DNA of 64,000 bases from a virus. The DNA is taken from positions 62,001 through 126,000 of the IMG/VR virus record IMGVR_UViG_3300042869_001172; one strand, given 5' to 3'. The notes below the pieces were generated by a model. It made no database searches and was not told the DNA's origin. It saw only the letters and a list, made by a program, of their open reading frames with translations. Both the position numbers and the translations under genes were made by a program. Positions 35,881 through 46,189 of this stretch are shown here, in pieces; within the stretch, counting starts at the first letter, position 1; each line of letters opens with the position of its first letter.

Positions 35881-37719
35881 ATGGCAAATCGTAATATATC
35901 TTATACTACCAGAGATTATCAAGGAATAAGAACTGAATTATTAAACTATGTAAGGACTTATTACCCTGAATTAATACAGGACTTTAATGATGCTTCTGTA
36001 TTCTCGGTATTCTTAGATTTGAATGCTGCGGTAGCGGACAATTTACATTATCATATTGATAGAAGTATTCAGGAAACTGTTTTACAGTATGCTCAACAAA
36101 GGTCTTCAATTTATAATATTGCTAGAACCTATGGGTTAAAATTACCGGGACAAAGACCATCAGTGTCTTTAGTTGATTTTTCAATAACCGTTCCTGCGTT
36201 TGGGGACAAAGAAGATGAAAGATACTTAGGAACATTAACAAGAGGGTCTCAAGTTGTCGGAGCCGGAATAGTCTTTGAAAACATCTATGATGTAGATTTT
36301 ACTTCACCATATAATGCTCAAGGATTCCCAAATCGTTTAAAAATACCAAATTTTAATGCAAATAATGTCTTAATTAATTATACGATTACAAAAAGAGAAT
36401 TAGTTGTTAATGGTATAACAAAAGTGTTTAAAAGAGTCATCACACCAAATGATGTTAAACCATTCTTCGAATTATTCTTACCTGAGAAAAATGTATTAGG
36501 GATTACTAATGTATTATTAAAAAGTGGTACTGAATATACAAATGTCCCATCAACTGCTGAATTTTTGGGGGTATCAAATAAATGGTATGAAGTCGATGCA
36601 CTTGCGGAAGACCGAGTATTCATTGAAGACCCAACAAAAGTGTCAGACCAACCGGGTATTAAGGTTGGAAAATATATTCAGACATCTAATAGATTTATAA
36701 CGGAATACACTCCGGAAGGTTTTAAAAAGATGACATTTGGTGGTGGTACAAATACAGCACAAGATTCTTTAGACCAATTTACCACGGTTGGTGCAACAAT
36801 TGATTTACAAAGATATTCAAATAACTTTTCATTGGGTTCTGCTTTAACTCCAAACTCGACCTTGTTCATTCAATATAGAGTGGGTGGTGGTTTGGCGACA
36901 AACTTGGGAACAAATGTTATTAATCAAATTGGTACAGTAAATTTCTTTGTTAATGGACCATCTGAATTAACTAACTCATCTGTTGTGAATTCATTAAGAT
37001 GTACCAATGTTACTGCAGCCATTGGAGGTGCTGGTGTACCATCATTAGAAGAAATTAGGAATTATGTATCGTTTAACTTTTCGGCTCAAAAAAGAGCGGT
37101 TACAGTACAGGATTACGAGTCAATTATTCGAAATATGCCGGCAGAATTTGGGGCGCCTGCAAAAGTTTCAATTACTGAAAATAACAATAAGATATTGATT
37201 CAGTTATTATCCTACGATACTTCAGGAAAACTAACAAGTATTGTTTCAGATACATTAAGACAAAATGTTGCTAATTATTTGTCGAATTATAGAATGATAA
37301 ACGATTATATTTCAATTTTAACTGCTCAGGTTATTGATTTAAGTATTAATGTTCAAATTGTTTTAGATTCTGCTCAAAATTCCGGTCAAGTTATTGCGGA
37401 TGTCGTTGATAGAATTTCAACATATTTCAATCCTCAAACACGGGAATTAGGTCAAAATGTTTATTTATCTGAATTGAAAAGTATTATCCAAAATCAAAAT
37501 GGTGTATTAACAGTAGTTGGGGTAAATGTATTTAATAATGTTGGGGGTCAATATTCTTCCGCGGAAACATCCATGGAATATGTTGACGCTGAGACAAAAG
37601 AAATTTCAACTGTTGATGATACTATTTTTGCTCAACCATCACAAGTGTACCAAGTTAGATACCCTAATAAAGATATTAAAGTGTCCGTTAAAAATTTCCA
37701 ATCAGTTACATTCTCTTAA
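35881..37719 (+). CDS. gp6: baseplate wedge protein gp6 (BaseplateJ-like)
   Basis: A protein of 612 aa (T4 gp6 660). It opens with ISYTTRDYQGIRTELLNYV and FNDASVFSVFLDLNAAVADN-type helices, continues with GLKLPGQRPS, and the second half has the AVTVQDYESIIRNMPAEFGAP motif characteristic of J-family wedge proteins. Two gp6 chains cross to form each wedge and the iris of the inner baseplate. Placed directly after gp25. The C-terminal 60 residues appear disordered or beta. Confidence 0.88.
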   Translation: MANRNISYTTRDYQGIRTELLNYVRTYYPELIQDFNDASVFSVFLDLNAAVADNLHYHIDRSIQETVLQYAQQRSSIYNIARTYGLKLPGQRPSVSLVDFSITVPAFGDKEDERYLGTLTRGSQVVGAGIVFENIYDVDFTSPYNAQGFPNRLKIPNFNANNVLINYTITKRELVVNGITKVFKRVITPNDVKPFFELFLPEKNVLGITNVLLKSGTEYTNVPSTAEFLGVSNKWYEVDALAEDRVFIEDPTKVSDQPGIKVGKYIQTSNRFITEYTPEGFKKMTFGGGTNTAQDSLDQFTTVGATIDLQRYSNNFSLGSALTPNSTLFIQYRVGGGLATNLGTNVINQIGTVNFFVNGPSELTNSSVVNSLRCTNVTAAIGGAGVPSLEEIRNYVSFNFSAQKRAVTVQDYESIIRNMPAEFGAPAKVSITENNNKILIQLLSYDTSGKLTSIVSDTLRQNVANYLSNYRMINDYISILTAQVIDLSINVQIVLDSAQNSGQVIADVVDRISTYFNPQTRELGQNVYLSELKSIIQNQNGVLTVVGVNVFNNVGGQYSSAETSMEYVDAETKEISTVDDTIFAQPSQVYQVRYPNKDIKVSVKNFQSVTFS

Positions 37720-37791
37720 CAGGTTTATTTCTGTGACAACTAGTTTATAATTAAATATGGTGTGTATTTCTTTGAAAAATCACTCATAAAC

Positions 37792-37798
37792 TATTTAT
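37792..37798 (+). promoter_or_regulatory. candidate late promoter TATTTATAAATTAAAAG
   Basis: In the 95-nt gap after gp6; ends 16 nt before the 1581-aa gene. Nearly identical to the element at 10380. Confidence 0.55.
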
Positions 37799-37814
37799 AA
37801 ATTAAAAGAATTGA

Positions 37815-40800
37815 ATGGGTCAGTCATATAGAATTAGAACCGAATTAGGAGTAAACAAAACAATCAATGTTCAGTTAGACCAAGATTTTGAGTTTTTAGA
37901 AATCTTATCGTTAAAAATACAACAAACTGACGTTTATAGTAGGAGTTGTTCGGAATACGGTGTTGTTGTTGGAAGAGTCACAGCAAATAATGGATTTGGT
38001 ATTCCAAATGCTCGTGTGTCTGTGTTTCTTCCCGTTGAGCCAATTGATGAGTCTAATCCAATCATTTCAAGTATATATCCTTATAAATCTCCAACAGATA
38101 AAAATTCTGATGGGTATCGATATAATTTATTACCTTACGAAAAATCATATTCTGTTCACGCAGCGACAGGTACTTTACCAACAAGAAGTGATGTATTAAT
38201 TGATAGTACTGTTGTTGAAATTTACGACAAATATTATAAGTATACCACAAAAACTAATGATAGTGGTGATTATATGATAATGGGAGTACCATTAGGTTCC
38301 CAAACTTTAGTAATGGATGTTGATTTATCTGATATTGGGGAGTTCTCATTAACACCTCAAGATTTAATTAGAACTGGATTAGCAACCGAATCACAAGTTT
38401 CTGGTAATCGATTTAAAACTTCAACTGATTTATCATCATTACCTCAAATAATAACATTAACTAAAACTTTATCAGTTGCTCCATTATGGGGTGACCCTGA
38501 TATTTGTCAAATAGCAGTTAATCGAGTTGATTTTGACCTTAGGAATGATGCAAATGTTGATATACAACCGACATCAGTTTTTATGGGTTCTATGTTTTCA
38601 TCACCTGATACTTTTAGGGTTAGGAAAAATTGTAAACCAAAAGATAATTTAGGTAACTTATGTGATTTAACTACAGGCCCGGGGCAAATTTTAGGAATTA
38701 GACAAACAATACAACAAGATTCAGATGGTAATCCTATTTTAGAACAATATCAATTTGAACAATCAGGTAATATAATTGACGGTAATGGGGTGTGGTTAAC
38801 TGAAATGCCAATGAATTTGGATTATTTCATTACTAATGAATTTGGGGAAAAAGTTATATCCAACGACCCAAGCGTAGGTATTCCAACTAAAGGGAAATAT
38901 CGATTTAAAATTAAATGGCAACAACCAAATGATTTAACATTACAAACAAGACGACCATATTATTTAGTTCCGAATGTTAAAGAATATGGGTGGATTAACG
39001 AGAATAATGACCCATATTTTTCGGGGACAACCGCTGATAGAGAAAAACTGGCTAGTTCATATTATTTTGGGTTAGATTGGAGTGGATACACTAATGGTTT
39101 CACTTCTCAAGAAAAAATCGACAAACTTAATGAGTCTATTAATTGTGAGGACACATTTTATGAATTCCAATTCAATAAAGTTTATACGGTTTCATCATTA
39201 ATTGACCAATACAAAAAAGGAAATAAAGGTCAATTTATTGGGATTAAGGAAATTGATAATAATGATTGTGCTAATAGTGTTAATAAATTTCCGGTTAATG
39301 ACGGGTTTAGAAATTTCGATTTACTATTTTTCTTATTTTCAATTATTTTTACAATAATACAACCGGCATTTATTGGTATTTTAATTGCGATGCATATTGT
39401 CTTATTTTTATATAATATAGTGATTAGTGCTCTTTGTTCTATCTGTAATATTCGAATATTTAGAAAAAGGTGGTTTAGTTGGATTTGTCGTAGTTTAGGG
39501 ATTAAATGTGATAAAAGAGATTATACTTTTAGGATACCTATGATAACATACCCTGATTGTCAGGCTTGTGATTGTAAACAAGAGACCGGAGTTCAAAGTA
39601 ATAATACGTATAATGAAGGAAATCCAAATGGTACCGGAATTCTAACTTATGTGTCTTTGCAAGAAAACTATACCGCGATGTTGGAATCTATTAGATTTTC
39701 GGGAGATACTGATACCGCGGAACAATTAAGTGATGTTTATTCACAAGTTTTGGCGGGTTATGGTAGTGTTAGTACGGTTTCAAATAATCAACGATATAAG
39801 TTACCAATTTCAAACGTGTATAGTCTTAATGGGGAGCGTATTTTGGCAAGTAAAAATTTACCAATTGGAGAAAGGATTAACTTGTTTAATCAAAGGTCAA
39901 ATTATTTTACGGGGGTCAATAAGATTAAAGTTACTGTTTCTAAGAATGAAAATGTTGGAAAATATCATTACGATAATTCAATTACCGTTTTATCTCAAGA
40001 ACAATATAATCCCGGGGATTTATTAAGTTTTGTTAATTTTAGTAATTCGGAGGATAAAAATTATTTATATACTGCTAATACTATATCTGGTATAACTACA
40101 GGGATTAGTGGTAGTTCATATAATGGTAGTGGACAAACAATTGTGAACATATCTTATGCTAACCCTAATGACGGCAGCCAAAATAGTAATTTAAGTACCT
40201 CTTATATCTTACCTTATGGTTCAACTGAAACAAATTATAAATTTCCTTCTGATATTGAATATTACCAAGTTATAACCGCAATTACGGTTTCTCAGGCGAT
40301 ATTGATATGGAATTCAGGTACAACACAATCTTTTCCAAATATATTATCAACACCAACAGTTATTACTGAATATAAAAAAGTTTCTGGTAACATTGGTGTG
40401 GTTCAATCAGTGGTATCAATGACCGCCACTGACTATTTGGAGGATTATGAATCTCAGTACATTTTAGTTTTACAAAGAGGTGTTGACCCTTATTCCCCGT
40501 TATATTTAAATGAATACAAATTAGGAGGTTTATTTGGGACAAATGAAAATGACTCAAATTGGTCAGTAACTGCGTCGACACGACTTAATATTCCAATTCA
40601 AAAGTTGGACAATGTTTCATTGTCAGTGCAACCTTATACCCAAAGCGGTATGTTTTACCAATCATATTTTTTTAATCCGGGAAATAAATATTCGGGATTT
40701 ACAACAACAGCGACAAGATATTATAGTTCGTTGGATAGTAGCTTAACACCCCCATTAAAATTTCAAATTTCGGGTAATAAAGTGATATCAACAACCTCAA

Positions 40801-42560
40801 ATGGGTTTTGGTTGTCACTACCCGATAGTTCAAAATATGATAATACTGAAAATGTATCTGGAGTTGCCGCAATGTCATCCAATGATTATAATGACCAATT
40901 AGGAAATAGTCTTTCTTTTTCATATGGGTCTTTTAATTATTTTTACTATACAAAAACTTTTACCCAAACAAATATAATGACTATTAATTCTTCGCAACAA
41001 AATGTGTTAAGGACGGATAGGCTACCTAGTTCTGACTTTTTAGATGGTGGTTCGTGGGATAATAACCCTTCTTTATTACAACAAAATAATAATTTTGGAA
41101 TCTATTCAATTAATACCGAATCAGGTGTTATTTCATCACAAAGTAATACAACAGGTGCCGACCAAGTAACTGCGGATTTAACAGGATTACCTAATGACAG
41201 TACTGTTTTACGAAGTTTTGATTGTGAAGGTATGGTTAGTTTAAATTGTTATAAAGGATTTGGTGACGATTTTGATATTAACGAATCTTGTGAAAATAAT
41301 GATGCTGTTGAAAATGGGTGTTATATGTTTATGAGACGACCTTTAATTGATATGTTAAAAGATATTGGAAGTTTTGCTGAATGGGGGTTTCGTTTTAGAT
41401 TTTTCTATGGAATATGTCGAGGAGTGTTATCACAATCGTTTATGAATAATTGGATTAATGGTTCTCTTTACGCATTTCCGATTCAAGTGGACACTTTTTA
41501 TAATAGTCAAAATAAAGCTTTACCACCAAAATTTTGTAAGGATTTATCTTATTTTGATGAGGATACTAATAATTTTTATTATAGAAGTAGTCCATACAAC
41601 TACATTAGTAATAGATTTGTAGGTAATAAGACTAATAATGATTATGGAGTTAACGTAGTTAATTTAATGTTCCCAACAACAATTATTAATTTAGGTATGA
41701 AAGATTATTTTTATTCTGAGATAACTTTTGACCCATCAACTAAGGGGTATATATTACCTAATATTAATTCAACTAGTTATGGGGATACCTCTGATTTAAT
41801 TAATTTATTTGTTATTTCACGGATTACCGATGAAGGTTTTTTGGCTCAAATAATACCATTGGGAGATAACTCATTACAACAGTTATTTTCTCGTAATGAA
41901 ACCAATGACATTTTAGGTAGGCGCCGTAGAATTGATGGGGATTTAGCTCAATTAATGTCAATTAATTGTGAAATTGGTAATATTAATTTTTCACCTGAAT
42001 ATTATGAAACGACAGGAGGTCCACCAACAACAATATTGGGTAATTCAGAAAATCCAACAATTGCAGTATGGTTTTCATCAACAACTGAAAATTTACAAAC
42101 TAAGGATTATTTAACTCCCGGTAGGATTAATTTTAGAGGTAACGACAATATTGGGTTTTACCCCTACCCTTATGGGATTAAATCCCAAGTTGTACCATTT
42201 TATCAATGGGAACTTGATATTCCTGTCAACAATTCCTCGTCAAATTTATTTGGAGGTCAATATAATAATTGGGCAACAGACACCGAAGACATAATCCAAA
42301 ATACCCCTTACCAAGGATTAGACAGAGCTAGTTTAACAACTAAATATTTTTTGGCATCTAATGTCGACGTTAGTAGTGAAGATTTAATGGCTCGAGGATA
42401 TATTTTTGGGATGGATGATAATGGTAATTATTCAAGTAATGCTTCATTAGTTAGAAATCCTAAATTTTTAGTCGGCGCGCCATATCAATTTTATTTTGGT
42501 CCGGTTAAAGGAGAGAGTGCTTTAGATAAATTTAAAACAAAATATTCAGTAAATGAATAA
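37815..42560 (+). CDS. giant baseplate wedge-type protein with membrane-like hairpin
   Basis: A protein of 1581 aa in the position of T4 gp7 (1032 aa) after gp25 and gp6, so an outer wedge role is likely; sequence identity to gp7 was not recognised. Residues about 45-190 resemble a carboxypeptidase-regulatory-like beta sandwich (VVVGRVTANNGFGIPNARV, then DSGDYMIMGVPLG). Residues 503-545 are intensely hydrophobic and could form two membrane helices (LLFFLFSIIFTIIQ and FIGILIAMHIVLFLYNIVI). They are followed by a Cys- and Arg-rich segment (CSICN, ICRSLGIKC, DCQACDC). The remainder is Asn/Ser-rich beta. A membrane hairpin within a virion protein is unusual. The gene overlaps the next by 8 nt. 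Confidence 0.7.
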   Translation: MGQSYRIRTELGVNKTINVQLDQDFEFLEILSLKIQQTDVYSRSCSEYGVVVGRVTANNGFGIPNARVSVFLPVEPIDESNPIISSIYPYKSPTDKNSDGYRYNLLPYEKSYSVHAATGTLPTRSDVLIDSTVVEIYDKYYKYTTKTNDSGDYMIMGVPLGSQTLVMDVDLSDIGEFSLTPQDLIRTGLATESQVSGNRFKTSTDLSSLPQIITLTKTLSVAPLWGDPDICQIAVNRVDFDLRNDANVDIQPTSVFMGSMFSSPDTFRVRKNCKPKDNLGNLCDLTTGPGQILGIRQTIQQDSDGNPILEQYQFEQSGNIIDGNGVWLTEMPMNLDYFITNEFGEKVISNDPSVGIPTKGKYRFKIKWQQPNDLTLQTRRPYYLVPNVKEYGWINENNDPYFSGTTADREKLASSYYFGLDWSGYTNGFTSQEKIDKLNESINCEDTFYEFQFNKVYTVSSLIDQYKKGNKGQFIGIKEIDNNDCANSVNKFPVNDGFRNFDLLFFLFSIIFTIIQPAFIGILIAMHIVLFLYNIVISALCSICNIRIFRKRWFSWICRSLGIKCDKRDYTFRIPMITYPDCQACDCKQETGVQSNNTYNEGNPNGTGILTYVSLQENYTAMLESIRFSGDTDTAEQLSDVYSQVLAGYGSVSTVSNNQRYKLPISNVYSLNGERILASKNLPIGERINLFNQRSNYFTGVNKIKVTVSKNENVGKYHYDNSITVLSQEQYNPGDLLSFVNFSNSEDKNYLYTANTISGITTGISGSSYNGSGQTIVNISYANPNDGSQNSNLSTSYILPYGSTETNYKFPSDIEYYQVITAITVSQAILIWNSGTTQSFPNILSTPTVITEYKKVSGNIGVVQSVVSMTATDYLEDYESQYILVLQRGVDPYSPLYLNEYKLGGLFGTNENDSNWSVTASTRLNIPIQKLDNVSLSVQPYTQSGMFYQSYFFNPGNKYSGFTTTATRYYSSLDSSLTPPLKFQISGNKVISTTSNGFWLSLPDSSKYDNTENVSGVAAMSSNDYNDQLGNSLSFSYGSFNYFYYTKTFTQTNIMTINSSQQNVLRTDRLPSSDFLDGGSWDNNPSLLQQNNNFGIYSINTESGVISSQSNTTGADQVTADLTGLPNDSTVLRSFDCEGMVSLNCYKGFGDDFDINESCENNDAVENGCYMFMRRPLIDMLKDIGSFAEWGFRFRFFYGICRGVLSQSFMNNWINGSLYAFPIQVDTFYNSQNKALPPKFCKDLSYFDEDTNNFYYRSSPYNYISNRFVGNKTNNDYGVNVVNLMFPTTIINLGMKDYFYSEITFDPSTKGYILPNINSTSYGDTSDLINLFVISRITDEGFLAQIIPLGDNSLQQLFSRNETNDILGRRRRIDGDLAQLMSINCEIGNINFSPEYYETTGGPPTTILGNSENPTIAVWFSSTTENLQTKDYLTPGRINFRGNDNIGFYPYPYGIKSQVVPFYQWELDIPVNNSSSNLFGGQYNNWATDTEDIIQNTPYQGLDRASLTTKYFLASNVDVSSEDLMARGYIFGMDDNGNYSSNASLVRNPKFLVGAPYQFYFGPVKGESALDKFKTKYSVNE

Positions 42561-44250
42561 TTACACTATAATACCAAGTAACCTTAAATATAAGGGGGCG
42601 CCTTCTGTTAATGAAAATGTTTCTATCTCATTAGACCAAACAAGTCAACAAATAACGGAATACGATAGAAGTACAACTATAAGTTTGGCTCAAGTTTATG
42701 ATGACGAAAGACAGTTATGTACTATTTTTAGACCAACATTTAAAGTTAAATATTTATACGATAACACATATACAGGCACAACTACTTACTTACCATTTCA
42801 ATATAATTTGTATTATGTTGACCCTCAAACATCATTTAATAGTGGTACTTGGAAGGGATTCCCTCAGTTTTATGAATTTGATTTTTTTAGACCGATTACT
42901 GATAATCAACACTTTGTTTATAAATCCAAAAGTGCTTATACCTATAATTGGATGTATTATTTAACATATGCTCATGAAAATAATAACACAAAAAAATTAA
43001 ACTACTATTCAGATACTTTAGGTACTATTAATTGGGTTGCGGAGCAAGGTATTCCCTTTAGTATTGAAAATATTGAAATTAATGGGAATGGATTAATTTC
43101 TTTTAAATGTATTGGGTCTCATGGGTTAACAACAAATGAATATGTTGAATTATCATTAACTTATCGAAATTCAAACATTTTCCAAGTTTACTCATTAGGT
43201 AATGGATTATTTGGTAGTGAAGAGTATGTTTTTAATGTTTTAAATATTGGGTATACCGGAACTACATTTGGTGATAATGTGAATGGTACTTTTAAAAGAG
43301 TCATAAACCCGGATAATTTAACGGAGACTAAATCAAAATATTATGTGAGAGAACACAAAGTGATTACAAATTTAGATGATTTAATTGTTACTAAAATTGG
43401 GTTTGAAAAAAATGTATTTAAAGAGACTATGAAATTCGAATACAGTTCTATCACACCAAATCATATTTCAAGAATTTCTCAAAAAACAAGTAGTAATGCA
43501 TATAATATGACTTCGGCGTATGATTTAGATTTTGCGGGGTACATTGATAATCAAAAACGACCATTAAGTGAGATTTTTTTAACAATTGTTAATAAAGGAT
43601 ATTCAGGTTATTTTAATGAGCCGTCATCTGGGGTCGGTTTAAAACAAGGTTGGGGGTTTAACTTAACCAAAACAGTAAATCAATATTGGGATTTAACTAA
43701 TACTGACTCCAACACAACAATTCCATTATCTTCATATACTCAAACTAGTGGCGCGACTAAGACGTTTTATTATAATAGTAATTTAGTGAAAGGAGATGTA
43801 ATGGACGGTGATTTTTGTGAGTGGAATGATTATGAACAAATTGAAAGAGTAATTTCACCTTATTACCATAAAATAAAGTATAACCAAACTATATTTCAAA
43901 CATCAAATTTACCGGACACAAATTCATTAGGTTATTATTATCAACCACATAATAAAATGACATTAAGGGTTTTTTCTGATTATGTTGAAACGGGAGATGT
44001 TAATATTATTGACCAAATCCCTAATTATTCTTTTTATTCAAGCGCCGACCAAGAGTTTAGATGGAGGGATATATATACTTATGGTTTTACGGATAATTTA
44101 GAAAGAGGGGTTGATTACCCGTTTTTAAATACATCTCATTATCCTTTTACTGATATTACTTTTAGATTAATACCCGAAGGAATAAACTACAACGAAAGCC
44201 TATATGGTTCCGATGTTACAATTAAACCATTAATAGATGAGTGTGAATAA
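42553..44250 (+). CDS. structural tail protein, unknown
   Basis: A protein of 565 aa, rich in Tyr, Asn, Thr and Phe with alternating strands, no helices of note and no recognised domain. The N-terminus MNNYTIIPSNLKYKG and the next gene's MSVNKVTIVPNGIDK share a TI-P pattern, suggesting similar attachment ends. It overlaps both neighbours (8 and 14 nt), so wedge and peripheral genes are one translational unit. Probably a peripheral baseplate or fibre-attachment component. Confidence 0.6.
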   Translation: MNNYTIIPSNLKYKGAPSVNENVSISLDQTSQQITEYDRSTTISLAQVYDDERQLCTIFRPTFKVKYLYDNTYTGTTTYLPFQYNLYYVDPQTSFNSGTWKGFPQFYEFDFFRPITDNQHFVYKSKSAYTYNWMYYLTYAHENNNTKKLNYYSDTLGTINWVAEQGIPFSIENIEINGNGLISFKCIGSHGLTTNEYVELSLTYRNSNIFQVYSLGNGLFGSEEYVFNVLNIGYTGTTFGDNVNGTFKRVINPDNLTETKSKYYVREHKVITNLDDLIVTKIGFEKNVFKETMKFEYSSITPNHISRISQKTSSNAYNMTSAYDLDFAGYIDNQKRPLSEIFLTIVNKGYSGYFNEPSSGVGLKQGWGFNLTKTVNQYWDLTNTDSNTTIPLSSYTQTSGATKTFYYNSNLVKGDVMDGDFCEWNDYEQIERVISPYYHKIKYNQTIFQTSNLPDTNSLGYYYQPHNKMTLRVFSDYVETGDVNIIDQIPNYSFYSSADQEFRWRDIYTYGFTDNLERGVDYPFLNTSHYPFTDITFRLIPEGINYNESLYGSDVTIKPLIDECE

Positions 44251-45067
44251 AGTCACTATAGTACCAAATGGTATTGATAAACAAATAAATATTCCGGTTA
44301 GACTAACTTGGGACTATTTGGGTTTAGATATGGCAATTGATGAATATGAGTCTGATGTTATTACTGAAGTTATTGGAGTAGGTCGTGATTTTGAGATTAG
44401 TCGATTTAGTCATGCACCTGATACTACAACAAATAACACTGAAATTAATTATGAGTTTTATTTTTATTCGGGAGGTTCGATTAATAATATTAATAATTGG
44501 AAAATAAATTATATAGGTGAGGGATTTACTCCCCAAGATTTATATTATTATACTAATAATTTTACAAATTCATTTTTTAAATTGGATTTTTACGATAATA
44601 CGGATGAGAAAAAACAAACAAATTATTTAACCGTCATTATACCAACACAACAAGGATTAAAAATGTCCACTCAAATGCAGAGGACTGTGGTAGATGTTAG
44701 GAAACCAAAATTTATTTTAGATTATGTTGGAGATAAAGAAGGGTTTTTTATTTATTGGTTAAAAAAGAGAGAGTTTTTAGATATTAATACATTTTATATG
44801 TCCGCTAAATTTTATAATGCTAAAACCGGACAATTCACTAAAATGATGACAGGTAATGGTACAGACCCATTAGACACTACTGAAGGTCCACAAGCAAATT
44901 TTGCTACAGGGGCTAATCCATATTTTTTTGATAATAACACATTTTTTTACTATACCGTAAATTTAGACTATAAAAATCAAACATATCAAGTAGTTAATAC
45001 TAATGGACAAAGACTCGGGACAACAATTCCCATAAAATGGTTTGAATATATTAACCCACCTGTATAA
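44237..45067 (+). CDS. structural tail protein, unknown
   Basis: A protein of 276 aa, beta-rich, with many aromatic residues. The centre (YLTVIIPTQQGLKMSTQMQR) and the end (PIKWFEYINPP) look like compact beta domains. No known motif. Starts within the upstream gene and shares a TAATG stop/start with the PKD-containing gene. It is likely a short appendage linking the baseplate to larger fibres; this is inferred from its neighbours only. Confidence 0.58.
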   Translation: MSVNKVTIVPNGIDKQINIPVRLTWDYLGLDMAIDEYESDVITEVIGVGRDFEISRFSHAPDTTTNNTEINYEFYFYSGGSINNINNWKINYIGEGFTPQDLYYYTNNFTNSFFKLDFYDNTDEKKQTNYLTVIIPTQQGLKMSTQMQRTVVDVRKPKFILDYVGDKEGFFIYWLKKREFLDINTFYMSAKFYNAKTGQFTKMMTGNGTDPLDTTEGPQANFATGANPYFFDNNTFFYYTVNLDYKNQTYQVVNTNGQRLGTTIPIKWFEYINPPV

Positions 45068-46158
45068 TGGAAGATTTTTATAATATTAAAATATCACCGG
45101 AAACGATTCTTGGGGATTTATTCGTTGTTGATTATGAAGGGACACCCGTTGGTGTTTATTCTGCAATGACCCAAGTTGTTAGTTCGGGTGTTAATGGTAG
45201 TTCCTTATTAACCGGATTGACTATACCTATTTTGATTAGACAAAGTGCGGTTGATACCGGGTATTATAGTCCATTTGATGGTGCGGTATTACAAAAAAAT
45301 GTTGTTGCAAATTTTATATTTTCTTCAACAACATCATCCCCTTACCTTTACAATGTTTATAATACGTCGGATGAGTTCCAAAAATTTTTAGATTTATCTT
45401 CATATAAGATTGATTGGGGTGACGGTTCCCCAAAACAAACTATCACTAATTACGCACCTAATTCAATTAATCACACATACCCTGTTGAGAATAAAGAATA
45501 TACGATTAAATTAGAACAAACAAATCCTTGGGGCATTACCAGTGTTTCAAAAACAATAACGGTTCCATTTAGTGATGTTGTAATTTACAACCCACAGGGT
45601 GAAGCATTTTTTGCTCCTTCTTCAGGGAATTGGGTTGGGACTTCGGTATCTTATGATTATATATTTTCTGGGGATGCGATTAATGAAGTATCTGCTCAAA
45701 CCTCTAACAATTATGTTTCAATACCGTTTACCGTATCAGGAATTACTAAGTCGAGAATTAATGAGTTAAAAATGTATGGTAATCCAACAATTAATGAACG
45801 AATTGGGGTTCCTGTGATTAGTAATGGTCAAATATGGGGAGCAATAACAGATGTTACTTCAATTTATACTGCTTATACAATTACTGAAATTAATTACTAT
45901 GATTACATTGATGGTACCACAATTTATTTCGTACAATCATCAGGACTTACGGAAAATAATATAACTGCGGTTCCAATAACTAAAGATGAGGTATTACTCA
46001 AAGTTATTGACCAAGCACAGGTTCAAACTAATGTTTTTGTTGAAAGAGGTAAAAACTCCGCGTATGAGAGAATACAAAGATTAGGTGAGGTAGATAACCT
46101 TGGTGACATGATTAACTATGGGTTTGGGTTCTTCAATGTCATTAATAAAGAAAATTAA
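45067..46158 (+). CDS. structural protein with PKD-like domain
   Basis: A protein of 363 aa. Residues about 112-172 have the PKD signature YKIDWGDGSPKQT, NHTYP and EYTIKLEQTNPWG...TITV, an immunoglobulin-like fold used in surface and carbohydrate-contacting proteins. The N-terminal region (DLFVVDYEGTPVGVY) and C-terminal region are beta-rich without a match. It belongs to the overlapping run of tail genes and is followed by the inserted HNH gene, after which the tail genes resume at 46961. PKD domains in phage tails are usually decorations or receptor contacts. Confidence 0.65.
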   Translation: MEDFYNIKISPETILGDLFVVDYEGTPVGVYSAMTQVVSSGVNGSSLLTGLTIPILIRQSAVDTGYYSPFDGAVLQKNVVANFIFSSTTSSPYLYNVYNTSDEFQKFLDLSSYKIDWGDGSPKQTITNYAPNSINHTYPVENKEYTIKLEQTNPWGITSVSKTITVPFSDVVIYNPQGEAFFAPSSGNWVGTSVSYDYIFSGDAINEVSAQTSNNYVSIPFTVSGITKSRINELKMYGNPTINERIGVPVISNGQIWGAITDVTSIYTAYTITEINYYDYIDGTTIYFVQSSGLTENNITAVPITKDEVLLKVIDQAQVQTNVFVERGKNSAYERIQRLGEVDNLGDMINYGFGFFNVINKEN

Positions 46159-46178
46159 CAGAAAAAAAAGAGATAAGG

Positions 46179-46185
46179 TATTTAT
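46179..46185 (+). promoter_or_regulatory. TATTTAT element at the HNH 2 start
   Basis: TATTTATG overlaps a possible ATG at 46184 and ends 4 nt before the preferred ATG at 46190. Similar spacing to the RHH/HNH 1 copy at 26753. Confidence 0.3.
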
Positions 46186-46189
46186 GAAT

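Noticed and set aside
46118-46189. Upstream start for the second HNH gene
   Set aside because: It lies largely within the previous gene, and the paralogue begins at METKVC.
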